Assembly (NCBI RefSeq): GCF_000725425.1
Contig: NZ_CP006019.1
Coordinates: 1,240,001-1,304,000 of the forward strand
Length of the DNA stretch: 64,000 nucleotides
Direction of reading: 5' to 3'
DNA from: Palaeococcus pacificus DY20341
Lineage (GTDB): Archaea; Methanobacteriota_B; Thermococci; Thermococcales; Thermococcaceae
Shown here: piece after piece, positions 55,356 through 64,000 of the stretch
How the letters are laid out: the number at the start of each line of letters is the position of its first letter
Numbering within the stretch: position 1 is the stretch's first letter
Translations under genes and position numbers: made by a program
The notes under the pieces: generated by a model
Seen by the model: only the letters and a program-made list of their open reading frames with translations
The model's database searches: none
Told to the model about the DNA's origin: nothing

Positions 55356-56030
55356 ATGGGACTGATTAGCGATGGAGACAAGAAAGTTATTAGGGAGGAG
55401 TTCTTCTCAAAATTAACTAATCCAGTTAAGATTATCGTCTTCATTGGAAAAGACCACTGCCAGTACTGTGAACAACTAAAGCAGCTCGTTCAAGAGGTTA
55501 GTGAACTTAGCGACTTGGTGAGCTACGAGATCCATGACTTTGATAATGAGAAGGAGCTCGCAGAGAAGTATAGGATTGACAAAGCTCCTTCACTTGTAAT
55601 TACCCAAGACGGCAAAGATTTGGGTGTTAGATACTTTGGACTTCCAGCAGGGCACGAGTTCGGAGCTTTCCTTGAGGACATAGTTGACGTTTCAAACGGT
55701 ACTACAGACTTAATGCCTGAGACAAAGGAAGCCCTTAAGAACATTGACAAGGACGTCCAAATATATGCTTTCGTTACACCAACATGCCCATACTGCCCAA
55801 TGGCTGTTAGGATGGCCCACAAGTTTGCTATTGAGAATGCATTGGCAGGAAAGGGCAAGATCCTTGGAGATATGATTGAGGCTATTGAGTACCCAGAATT
55901 GGCAGACAAATACAGCGTTATGGCCGTTCCAAAGGTTGTAATTAGGGTTAACGGCGAAGACAAAGTTTCATTTGAGGGTGCATATCCGGAGAAGATGTTC
56001 CTCGAGAAGCTCATGGAAGCCTTAGAGTGA
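55356..56030 (+). CDS. pdo: Protein disulfide oxidoreductase (glutaredoxin-like)
   Basis: 224 residues built of two thioredoxin folds. Each has a CxxC: C35-x-x-C38 (CQYC) in the first and CPYC at about 144-147 in the second. Archaeal Pdo catalyses disulfide formation and reduction in the cytosol and passes electrons from a thioredoxin reductase, and reduces SurR. The ATG follows GGAGGTG. Divergent from surR. Confidence 0.95.
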   Translation: MGLISDGDKKVIREEFFSKLTNPVKIIVFIGKDHCQYCEQLKQLVQEVSELSDLVSYEIHDFDNEKELAEKYRIDKAPSLVITQDGKDLGVRYFGLPAGHEFGAFLEDIVDVSNGTTDLMPETKEALKNIDKDVQIYAFVTPTCPYCPMAVRMAHKFAIENALAGKGKILGDMIEAIEYPELADKYSVMAVPKVVIRVNGEDKVSFEGAYPEKMFLEKLMEALE

Positions 56031-56070
56031 TTTCTTCTTTCTTTTCTCTAAAAATTTAAGAGGACAAAAA

Positions 56071-56634
56071 TTAACTGAGCCTTTCTTTTGCGGCAATTAA
56101 ACGTTGAAAGACAGTAATCCACGCCAACACAGCAACTATATAAACACCAAGCTCGACTCTATTTAACAAGGCGAAGAGCACTAGGATTATTAAACGCTCT
56201 GCCCTTTCTGCTATTCCTATGGCTAAGCTGCCGCTTCCCGCTAATTCAGCCCTGCACCTCTCATAGCTTACCAAATATGCCCCAATCAGCGTGATAAAAG
56301 CAACCTCCCACCTTACAAGCCCACCATAAGCAATTCCAAACAGTATTGCTCCATCGCTTACTCGATCAATTGTGGAATCCAAAAAAGCGCCGAAGCGAGA
56401 GGTTTTGCCTGTCAGTCGAGCTAATGTCCCATCTAGAGCATCTACCAAAGAGCCAAAAATTAAAATCAAAGCCGCTACTCTCTGGGCTCCAAGGGAGAAG
56501 TAGTAAGCGCTCGCGAGTGTTATTAAAAACCCTATAAGGGTGAGCTGGTTTGGAGTTAGGCCAAGCTTTGCCAAAGGAGATACAATAGATTCCAGATATC
56601 CTTTGACCTTTGGCCGGTACTTATTTAGGACCAT
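56071..56634 (-). CDS. CDP-alcohol phosphatidyltransferase (archaetidylinositol phosphate synthase)
   Basis: 187 residues with about six helices. The CDP-OH-P motif is complete: DALDGTLAR, eight residues, G, then FLDSTIDR. The enzyme joins CDP-archaeol with an alcohol headgroup; inositol phosphate is the inferred acceptor from family members in Thermococcales. ATG 56634 follows GAGGAG; it overlaps trm56 stop and is coupled to it. Confidence 0.87.
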   Translation of the reverse strand: MVLNKYRPKVKGYLESIVSPLAKLGLTPNQLTLIGFLITLASAYYFSLGAQRVAALILIFGSLVDALDGTLARLTGKTSRFGAFLDSTIDRVSDGAILFGIAYGGLVRWEVAFITLIGAYLVSYERCRAELAGSGSLAIGIAERAERLIILVLFALLNRVELGVYIVAVLAWITVFQRLIAAKERLS

Positions 56635-56639
56635 CCTCC

Positions 56640-57173
56640 TCACTCCTCTTTCTCGAGTGTGATCACTTTTTTGCCTCTTTCCTGCGGGATTATTTTAACT
56701 TTGGCATTTTGGAACTCTTTCCTAAGACCTTCTCCCTTTAAGAGCCTGTCCAAAAAGACGGCCAAAGCCGCAACTTCACTGTGCGGCTGATTGCCAACGC
56801 CTATGTTGTAGTCTGCTCTCTCATAAACGTCCCTTGGAACTTTTTCAGCTCCAACCACAATGAGCAGATCCTCTCCTCTTTCTAAGTCCTCCTCAACTTT
56901 AGGAAGAGCATCATCTATATGTAGGCCATACATGGTAAGGTGGACTATCTTCCCTTTCCATTCCCTTAAAATCCTGCGCCAGTTCTCGTTGAATTCAATG
57001 AAGAAAGGACCTCCCCATCTCTCCACAACATCCTTAACGCTTTCCTCAACGTGCTCATCTTCTGTGGTTATGATTATTCCATCCGCTCCAAACGCCCTCG
57101 CTGTTAGGGCTACATGAGTTGTTATCCTCTTATCCCTCTCCGGTCTGTGTCCCAAGCGCAAAACTACAATCAT
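56640..57173 (-). CDS. trm56: tRNA (cytidine56-2-prime-O)-methyltransferase
   Basis: 177 residues of the SPOUT class. [28 protein letters not shown] is the diagnostic start, and [38 protein letters not shown] forms the trefoil-knot SAM site. It methylates C56 of archaeal tRNA in the T loop; few archaea use a guide RNA instead. Its start overlaps the transglutaminase gene stop. Confidence 0.94.
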   Translation of the reverse strand: MIVVLRLGHRPERDKRITTHVALTARAFGADGIIITTEDEHVEESVKDVVERWGGPFFIEFNENWRRILREWKGKIVHLTMYGLHIDDALPKVEEDLERGEDLLIVVGAEKVPRDVYERADYNIGVGNQPHSEVAALAVFLDRLLKGEGLRKEFQNAKVKIIPQERGKKVITLEKEE

Positions 57174-58789
57174 CCCAGTCCCTCCCTTAATATTTTCCAG
57201 TATTCTTCAAAATCATCTGGATAAGGCTTATTTTTGTAAAATTCATGTATGGTTTTAATGTTTTTCCCGATGTCCCCGGCACTGTATTTTGTTAGCACAT
57301 AATTGAGCTCGTCCTTAGGGGCTGATGCCAATAAAAATAGAGCAAAAAGTTGCTCATTTTCATCCATATCCATGAGTATCTTATTAAGCTGGATCCTTCC
57401 TGTCGGAGATGTTCTCTTTTCAATTTCTTCTATTAGTGTCTCTTTAATTTTTGCGGTATATTCACCGGTCACATCAATGTGTTCATGCCCCTTTAGTTCT
57501 TCCGGAGCTTGAGCAACCAATCTATAACCTCCGTCCGTTAACATTTGATAGAGACGAGGGAAGAAGGATGTAGCTATGTACTCTCCCCTGCTTCCAAAAA
57601 AGCCCCTCTCAAAATCTACAACATACCATTCTCCATTTGAGTAAAATTCAGAGACTGCTTTCAAAGTGCAGTCCCCACCGTTGTACAGCGTCACAAGTCT
57701 GGAGGGAACATTTAAAGCCCTCATCATGCCGACAAAGAGTATTTGTCCTTCATCATAGCTTATCTTTCTTTGCTCTGCTATGTTGATGGGCTCAAGAGCT
57801 GTCGTTGTGTCCCCAAATGTGTAGTTATCCCTTATCCAATTATAGACGTTCTTTGCCGCATCTACCTCGGATTTTGCTCCCTCTGTCAGTCCTTTAATGT
57901 ATGGTGTTAGGCTCTCTAGGTCTCCGGTTATTTCAGCTTTATATTTTTTTATCCAGTATCCGTCTACAATGTAGGGATCGACTATCCAGCCATACTTGTC
58001 TTTATAAGCCTCTTTCAAAGTTTCTCTGTCGTGAATCCAGGGCCTCCAGAGGACTTCAACATCACCGCTCAGCACTTTTTTAACTTCCGTTCCACCTTCA
58101 TTATAGCTCACAAATATGGTTATGTATCCTTTTGAGTGCATGTATTTTGCTTTCAATGTATAATTGACCAAAACGGTTTCCTGCGGGGGAATTTTATCCG
58201 GTAAAGTGCTTTGGGAGCTCAGTTCTATTCCCTCTGAAAGATAAATGTTAACCTCTCCCACTTTTACAGTTTTGTCCCCTATATTCGTTAAATTGAGCGT
58301 TAACTGAAACTCTTCTCCCCCTTCCAGCGTAGAAGAGGATATCCCAAAGTTCAAGAGAAGTTTGCCCTCTTTATTTTTACTGTTAGAATTGCTTCCTTTT
58401 ACAACTGTAATCACAAACTCTCTATATTCAAACCACGCTCTATGAAGCTCATCTATAAAATTTATGCGCAACTTTATGGGATACGTCCCAGGGGCTAAAG
58501 GTGCTTTTAAAACCCACACTAGATCGGCGCTTTCTCCAACTTTCAGGAAGCGGGGAAATTGAGGATATCTAATCACTATAAATCCGTCGGGAATATCACT
58601 TAAATCTTCCATTCCGACAAAAGCAACTTTTCCCGTGTTATTAAACGTTAAGGTTATATAAAAGGTCTCACCTGGCTCAACGACATTTTTATTTAAGGAA
58701 AAGTTAATGGTATAGGGGGGTTTATAAATACATCCGGAAGCCAGCACCAAGAATGCTACAAACAGAGCGTATTTTTTAAATTTGTCCAC
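57170..58789 (-). CDS. Transglutaminase-like lipoprotein
   Basis: 539 residues. The signal peptide ends in the lipobox LASGC, so it should be lipid-anchored outside the membrane. Two CARDB/Ig-like beta domains (about 25-130 and 145-245) precede a transglutaminase-like domain with [32 protein letters not shown] and [10 protein letters not shown], holding Cys/Asp candidates. It could be a protease or peptidase rather than a crosslinker. It is the first gene of the operon with trm56 and the CDP-alcohol enzyme. Confidence 0.85.
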   Translation of the reverse strand: MDKFKKYALFVAFLVLASGCIYKPPYTINFSLNKNVVEPGETFYITLTFNNTGKVAFVGMEDLSDIPDGFIVIRYPQFPRFLKVGESADLVWVLKAPLAPGTYPIKLRINFIDELHRAWFEYREFVITVVKGSNSNSKNKEGKLLLNFGISSSTLEGGEEFQLTLNLTNIGDKTVKVGEVNIYLSEGIELSSQSTLPDKIPPQETVLVNYTLKAKYMHSKGYITIFVSYNEGGTEVKKVLSGDVEVLWRPWIHDRETLKEAYKDKYGWIVDPYIVDGYWIKKYKAEITGDLESLTPYIKGLTEGAKSEVDAAKNVYNWIRDNYTFGDTTTALEPINIAEQRKISYDEGQILFVGMMRALNVPSRLVTLYNGGDCTLKAVSEFYSNGEWYVVDFERGFFGSRGEYIATSFFPRLYQMLTDGGYRLVAQAPEELKGHEHIDVTGEYTAKIKETLIEEIEKRTSPTGRIQLNKILMDMDENEQLFALFLLASAPKDELNYVLTKYSAGDIGKNIKTIHEFYKNKPYPDDFEEYWKILREGLG

Positions 58790-58829
58790 TTACTCCACCC
58801 AAAAGCCTTTAACATTTGCAGCTTAATAA

Positions 58830-59612
<783 letters not shown>

Positions 59613-59643
59613 GTTCAAAAATTTGGGCTTTGGAGGTGAAGGT

Positions 59644-60204
59644 ATGAGAGGTCTCTTCATCGGGCGTTTTCAACCCGTTCACAACGGACACTTAAAGGCC
59701 TTAGAGTTTATTTTCAAGGAAGTGGATGAGCTTATAATTGGAATTGGGAGTGCACAAGTTAGTCACACGTTAAAGAACCCATTCACAACGAGTGAGAGAA
59801 TGGAAATGCTCCTAAGGGCTTTGGACGAAGCTGGCTTTGATAGGGGAAGATACTTCCTAATCCCGCTCCCAGACATAAACTTCAACTCAATCTGGGCTCC
59901 TTACGTGGAGTCCATAGTTCCAAAGTTCGATGTAGTCTTTACAGGAAACTCCCTCGTGGCTCAGCTCTTTAGGGAGAGAGGATACAAGGTCTTTGTCCAG
60001 CCCATGTTTAGGAAGGATATTCTCTCGGCGACGGAGATAAGACGTAGGATGCTTGAAGATGAGTCCTGGGAGAATTTAGTTCCAAAGAGTGTCGTGGAAT
60101 ACATCAAGGAGATTAAAGGTGTTGAGAGGATAAAGATGCTCGCAACGAACTTGGAAGCCAATGAGAAGGAATTACAAGCCCCCATAAGGATTCCGGAGTT
60201 TTAA
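59644..60204 (+). CDS. nadM: Nicotinamide-nucleotide adenylyltransferase
   Basis: 186 residues, archaeal NMNAT. GRFQPVHNGHL carries the HxGH motif, FNSIWAPYVE and LSATEIRRRML (ISSTxxR) bind ATP. It makes NAD from NMN and ATP. ATG 59644 follows GGAGGTGAAG; earlier codons overlap SAM-hydrolase. A palindromic terminator follows. Confidence 0.95.
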   Translation: MRGLFIGRFQPVHNGHLKALEFIFKEVDELIIGIGSAQVSHTLKNPFTTSERMEMLLRALDEAGFDRGRYFLIPLPDINFNSIWAPYVESIVPKFDVVFTGNSLVAQLFRERGYKVFVQPMFRKDILSATEIRRRMLEDESWENLVPKSVVEYIKEIKGVERIKMLATNLEANEKELQAPIRIPEF

Positions 60205-60228
60205 AGTCCCCGGGGCTTTTTTCTTCTT
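60203..60228 (+). terminator. Terminator after nadM
   Basis: AAAG-CCCC-GGGG-CTTT symmetry then T6 and a T-rich tail, directly at the nadM stop. Confidence 0.5.
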
Positions 60229-60292
60229 GTTTTACATGCCCGGCTGAACTGAAGGCAAGATATATTCCTACCAAAGATGTCTATTAGCTGTT

Positions 60293-61459
60293 CTAAACGT
60301 GCATTTCACGCTTTGCTTTCATAAAGAGGCCTCCCATTATTAGGAACAGTACCAAACTTGCTGCATACGGAAGAGTCGCATATACACTCGCGAGCGCGCC
60401 AGCGATAAATGGAGTAACGAGGCCAATCAACCTGCGATAGCTTGTTATTGCTGCGTGAAACTCGCTCGCTCTCTCCTTGGGGATGAGCTTGAACATCCAG
60501 GAGCGGTAGAAGGGGAACCAGAGAGTGGTGCCAAAATCCCCTATGGCATAAACCATCAGTGCCAGCCAGAAGGGTGGAGAAAGCGCCATAATGAGAGCGT
60601 AAACCGCGTTGAGGAACATTCCAAAGCCTATCGCCTGAAAACCCCTTTCCCTTGGAACCTTCTCGCTGGCATAGGTGCCGATTATTGAAGCAATACTACT
60701 TACACAGGCTATCAGTGTTACTTCAAAGATCGTCTTTTTGAGCACAAAAACAACATAGTTTATGAGAACTATCTCGGGAGCGAGCTCCCAGGCTAGTGTG
60801 AGCAAAGCCTCAAAAGTGAGGAGGAGTTTGAATTCGCCGGCCTTGAAGGTGAAGCCCTTTGGTGTTATCCTCTCTTCTTTCCCCACGGATGGTAGAAACA
60901 GCCAGATGTAGGCCATCGTGGCTATTGAGAGCAACCCAAAGAAGATGAACGCTAAACGGTAGTGCTCCGGCTTTGGGAAGACATAGCCGAAGAGGTAGCC
61001 AAGGATTGGGAACGTTACCAGCCGCGCTATCTCCGGCAGCCGAAGGTGCCAGGCGAATATCTCCTCATATCTATCTTCGGGGTAAATGATCTGCTCGTAA
61101 GCACGGTAGAGGGGATAAAGCATGGTGGAGAACTTCTCGATGGTCCTCCCAGCGAAGAGCATCAGTGGAGCTATCGCACCCTTTGCAAAGCCGTAGAGGA
61201 CATAAGCTATTCCATCGAGCGCGTCTATCGCAATCAGCCCCTTTTTAATGTCCCAGTGGTTAAACGCCCTGCCAAAGAGATAGGTTAGCGGTATAGAGAT
61301 TATGTTAACGGCTGTGAAGAACGCCCCGACTTCAAGAACGGAGTAACCAGAGTACATCATGTAGAGCGGGAGGAGAGTCCACACTATGAGCTGTGGAGCT
61401 ATGATTGTATGGTAGAGCATATAGGCTTTAGCATCGCGGGGGATTTCACTCCAGCGCAT
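60293..61459 (-). CDS. MFS transporter
   Basis: 388 residues, about twelve helices; the central loop at about 190 divides two six-helix halves. The SVLEVGAFFTAVNIISIPLTYLFGR and GDFGTTLWFPFYRSWMFKLIPKERASEF motifs are MFS-like. The substrate is unknown. ATG 61459 follows AGGAGTG; GTG/ATG 61477 is the alternative. The gene is noticeably GC-richer than its neighbours (about half GC by eye), so recent transfer from a higher-GC Thermococcus is possible. Confidence 0.86.
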   Translation of the reverse strand: MRWSEIPRDAKAYMLYHTIIAPQLIVWTLLPLYMMYSGYSVLEVGAFFTAVNIISIPLTYLFGRAFNHWDIKKGLIAIDALDGIAYVLYGFAKGAIAPLMLFAGRTIEKFSTMLYPLYRAYEQIIYPEDRYEEIFAWHLRLPEIARLVTFPILGYLFGYVFPKPEHYRLAFIFFGLLSIATMAYIWLFLPSVGKEERITPKGFTFKAGEFKLLLTFEALLTLAWELAPEIVLINYVVFVLKKTIFEVTLIACVSSIASIIGTYASEKVPRERGFQAIGFGMFLNAVYALIMALSPPFWLALMVYAIGDFGTTLWFPFYRSWMFKLIPKERASEFHAAITSYRRLIGLVTPFIAGALASVYATLPYAASLVLFLIMGGLFMKAKREMHV

Positions 61460-61713
61460 TGAAATTACACTCCTCATAATTTAGAGTTCAGTAAGCTTAA
61501 AGTCCAGATGTCCTGCCATATGAAATGTGTTGAATTATTTAAAAGTTTATTGCCCTCGGGTAGTTTAAGAATTAAAGAGAAACGTATGTTTGTTACAACA
61601 AAAAGTTTAATAAATATGGAAGGCAATTGTTCTCAGCTATGGTACTTACAATTGTTAAGAACCTTTCCAAGCCTACCCAAAATGCACAATGTTCTCATTA
61701 GGGAGGTGTAGGG
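61460..61713. other. Spacer with ABC operon promoter
   Basis: Divergent promoters only: TATA AGTTTAATAAATATG near 61601-61615 precedes the ABC genes. A 67-codon open frame at 61508-61711 lacks an SD and reads through the promoter, so it is not taken as a gene. Confidence 0.4.
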
Positions 61714-62676
61714 GTGACAACCGTTGAATTAAGAGATGTCGTAAAAACGTTTTCAAGTCCTAAAGGGAGGATTACTGCCGTTGACAACCTCAGTTTTCAA
61801 GCAAAAGAAGGTGAAGTTCTTGGCATTCTTGGTCCCAACGGGGCTGGAAAAACAACAACTTTAAGGATGATTGCCACAATTTACAAGCCTGACAAAGGCA
61901 CCATAAGGGTTGAGGGGATAGATGTTTTAGACAATCCATTAGACGTTAGAAAACGGATAGCGTACATGCCTCAAGAGCCAGATTTGATTCCATCTTTATC
62001 TGTTGAAGAACATATAACCTACTACCTCCGTTTTAGAGGGTTTAGTAAAAAAGAAGCCAAAAAGCGTTGCGAAGAAGCTCTCAAATCTTTTAATCTAAAT
62101 GATCATAGACGTAAAAAACCGTTTCAATTAAGTACTGGTTTGAAAAGACGAGTGCAGTTAGCATCTGTCCTATCTGCCAAAGCGCCTGTGATTTTTCTTG
62201 ACGAACCAACAACAGGACTGGATCCAAAAAGCAAGAGGAACACGTGGAAGCTAATCAAAGACAAAATTGAGGATAGTGGGGCAACTATTCTTCTTACAAG
62301 CCACGATCTTTATGAGGTAGAGTATCTTGCGGATCGAGTGATCATCATAAACAATGGTCGACTAATAGCTGAAGGCACGCCGAGAGATTTGAGAAAAAGA
62401 TTTGGTAAGACCGTTAAAGTTATTTTTGAAGATCCCATACTGATTTCTAATACTTTAATGGATGAATTTATGAAGGTTGATGGAATCAAGGGCATTTTTC
62501 AAGTAAGCGAAAATGCAGTTGAGATAAAGCTGGATTCCTTGGATCGCTCCATTAACAACCTTGTTCGAATTCTCGCATCTAAGGAGCTAAAAATTAAGGA
62601 TATTGTCACAACCGCTGCAAACTTCGAGGACGTGTACCTTGAAATAATAGAAAATTCTGGAGGTGACATGGGATGA
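61714..62676 (+). CDS. ABC transporter ATP-binding protein
   Basis: 320 residues. Walker A GPNGAGKTTTLR (about 41), signature LSTGLKRRVQLASVL (variant of LSGGQ), Walker B VIFLDEPTTGLDP and H-loop SHDLYEVE. The C-terminal about 85 residues resemble DrrA-type regulatory ends. GTG start 61714 after GGAGGTGTAG. The permease gene follows with 4-base overlap. Confidence 0.93.
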   Translation: MTTVELRDVVKTFSSPKGRITAVDNLSFQAKEGEVLGILGPNGAGKTTTLRMIATIYKPDKGTIRVEGIDVLDNPLDVRKRIAYMPQEPDLIPSLSVEEHITYYLRFRGFSKKEAKKRCEEALKSFNLNDHRRKKPFQLSTGLKRRVQLASVLSAKAPVIFLDEPTTGLDPKSKRNTWKLIKDKIEDSGATILLTSHDLYEVEYLADRVIIINNGRLIAEGTPRDLRKRFGKTVKVIFEDPILISNTLMDEFMKVDGIKGIFQVSENAVEIKLDSLDRSINNLVRILASKELKIKDIVTTAANFEDVYLEIIENSGGDMG

Positions 62677-63464
62677 ACTTAAAATCAGTAGTGTCTTCGC
62701 TTAGGGTCGCCATTTCAAGGGAAGTAAAAATGGGCATGGATTTGGAATTTTTCTTAGGAACGCTGTTTGAGCCTTTGATATACGTCATGCTCTTTGGGCC
62801 TTTGATGGAAAAGCTCATTGGAAACGTGAATTTTGGAGGAAAAGAAATCTCCTACCTTGCTTTCATGTTTCCAGGAGTGCTCACGATAATAGGCATTAAC
62901 CAAGGATTTCGGGGTGCTGCAACATTCATTCAGGATAAGTTCAGAGGTGGCTTGGAGACACTTTTTACACTCCCTGTGCCTCGCTCAGCTCTCTTCCTAG
63001 CCAAGATTTTGGGCTCATGTTTGAGAGCATTAATAGCAATGTCGGTAATTACACTCTTAGCAGCTTTAATGGCAGAAGGGCTTTCTTTGACATTATCAGG
63101 AATCCTAAAAAGCTTTTTGGTTAATATGAGCCTTGTTGTAGCCTTGGCAAGCTTCATGATATATCTCCTTTCCAAGAGCCAAAATCCAAATCTCCCTCTT
63201 GCAATTTCCAGCATATTACTGCTGCCCATGATGTTCCTTTCCACGGTGTTCTATCCTGAAAGCGTCTTCAGCAGTAACAGATTGCTCTCACTAATAGTCG
63301 CAGTTAATCCCATGACCCATGCCGCAAGGCTAGTTAGATCTTTTGTCTACTCAACCCCGCTATTAGCTTCAACGTTGCTAATATCTATGATATACTTATC
63401 AGCTCTTGCGCTTGTAAGCTTATTGCTAGGCGCCAGAGGGTTTGCGCAGGCACTTGAAAAGTAA
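62673..63464 (+). CDS. ABC-2 type permease
   Basis: 263 residues, about six helices with FMFPGVLTIIGINQGFRGAATFIQDKFRGGLETLFTLPVPRSALFLAKILGS, the ABC-2 membrane-domain pattern of DrrB/NodJ type exporters. Together with the ATPase it forms an exporter for lipids, drugs or glycans; no clue to substrate. ATGA overlap with the ATPase gene. Confidence 0.92.
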   Translation: MNLKSVVSSLRVAISREVKMGMDLEFFLGTLFEPLIYVMLFGPLMEKLIGNVNFGGKEISYLAFMFPGVLTIIGINQGFRGAATFIQDKFRGGLETLFTLPVPRSALFLAKILGSCLRALIAMSVITLLAALMAEGLSLTLSGILKSFLVNMSLVVALASFMIYLLSKSQNPNLPLAISSILLLPMMFLSTVFYPESVFSSNRLLSLIVAVNPMTHAARLVRSFVYSTPLLASTLLISMIYLSALALVSLLLGARGFAQALEK

Positions 63465-63555
63465 CCTTTGTGTTATCCTCTCTATTTTTATTCGCTATGG
63501 GAGGTTATCGTGAAACTTAAATACTTTTAGCAGGACTCTACGACGGGGTATGATA

Positions 63556-64000
63556 ATGATAGAGGATGTCTTAGATATTTTGGCATCTTTAGGAGATAAA
63601 AGAAATATTGAAGGCATGAAAAGGTTTGGCATAACTTCCTCCTCCAAGATTTTAGGGGTCCCTAAGCCAAAGCTGAGGGAGCTGGCTAAGAAAATAGGTA
63701 AAAACCATGAACTTGCCTTGAAGCTGTGGGATTCTAACATCCACGAAGCGCGAATTTTGGCGAGCATGGTTGCTGAGCCCGAGAAAGTTGATGAAGACCT
63801 AATGGAGCGCTGGGTCAAGGATTTTGACAACTGGGATTTGTGCGACCAATGTGTTATAAATCTTTTCTGGAGAACGAAGTTTGCATATAAAAAGGCCGTT
63901 GAGTGGAGCCAGAGAGAGGAGGAGTTTGTAAAAAGAGCAGGATTTGCTTTAATGGCAAAGTTAGCTATTAGCGACAAAAAGGCAAATAATGAGAAGTTTG
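63556..64000 (+). CDS. AlkD-like DNA alkylation repair protein, N-terminal part
   Basis: 148 residues to the window edge. Helical repeats with GVPKPKLRELAKKIGKNHELALKLWDSNIHEARILASMVAEPEKV and DNWDLCDQCVINLFW match the HEAT-like DNA alkylation repair (AlkD) family, glycosylases for 3-/7-alkylpurines, although many archaeal members are untested. ATG 63556 gives a 6-base spacing from GGGGT; ATG 63550 is nearly as good. Confidence 0.8.
   Translation, partial: MIEDVLDILASLGDKRNIEGMKRFGITSSSKILGVPKPKLRELAKKIGKNHELALKLWDSNIHEARILASMVAEPEKVDEDLMERWVKDFDNWDLCDQCVINLFWRTKFAYKKAVEWSQREEEFVKRAGFALMAKLAISDKKANNEKF

Noticed and set aside
61508-61711. 67-codon open frame before the ABC transporter
   Set aside because: No SD, spans the ABC promoter, and composition does not resemble a protein.

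Overview
The window is chromosomal DNA from a hyperthermophilic euryarchaeon of the order Thermococcales, most likely a Thermococcus with moderate GC (low-to-mid 40s % by eye). The support is consistent across the window: an archaeal histone, BRE/TATA promoters with GGTG-type Shine-Dalgarno (SD) sites, the sulfur regulator SurR divergent from Pdo, the ParB-like serine kinase SerK, ADP-forming acyl-CoA synthetase beta, a CGP-CTERM surface protein, Top6A/Top6B, RIO1, aIF1A, Trm56, and geranylgeranyl reductases for ether lipids. Genes are dense and mostly housekeeping. I see no CRISPR array, IS element or prophage.

Layout. 1-8.7 kb: edge of a sodium/solute symporter with a tiny companion ORF, histone, phosphodiesterase and Era-like GTPase, HD phosphohydrolase, CGP-CTERM protein, AlaX, PhzF-like protein, amino-acid permease, tRNA-Cys and tRNA-Ser, a probable small RNA, and a secreted unknown protein. 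8.7-15 kb: a candidate H/ACA RNA, an orphan HSDR_N-type nuclease, acdB, a clear double-hairpin H/ACA RNA, an EamA transporter, then an AT-rich block (UbiA prenyltransferase, FilR1-like regulator, and a KaiC-like protein without Walker A). 15-25.5 kb: a C/D box sRNA in front of translin-endonuclease V, the riboflavin kinase/regulator, radical SAM-TRAM, the UDP-ManNAcA pair wecB-wecC, a DUF354 protein, SpoIIM, a standalone lipoate-ligase C-terminal domain, and argS.

25.5-35 kb: purine nucleoside/MTA phosphorylase, pyrrolidone carboxyl peptidase, a geranylgeranyl reductase paralogue, ASCH protein, AmmeMemo-type radical SAM enzyme, M32 carboxypeptidase, tRNA-Arg, a RuvBL/TIP49 ATPase and an AT-rich two-gene exported cassette. 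35-42.3 kb: a long minus-strand information-processing operon (aIF1A, RIO1, KH protein, Top6B, Top6A, DUF530, DUF1699, DUF4129). 42.4-53 kb: pheS-pheT, truA, an XPB-like helicase, MTA/SAH deaminase, serK, a second C/D box sRNA and a leaderless PP-loop ATPase. 53-64 kb: geranylgeranyl reductase plus ferredoxin, surR-pdo, archaetidylinositol-phosphate synthase, trm56, a transglutaminase-like lipoprotein, SAM hydrolase and nadM, a GC-rich MFS transporter, an ABC exporter and a truncated AlkD-like gene.

The most interesting non-coding content is four or five structured small RNAs in intergenic space. Two C/D sRNAs show all four boxes and one H/ACA RNA has two stems each followed by ACA. The most interesting protein context is the regulator/pseudo-KaiC/UbiA block at 12.3-15.0 kb.
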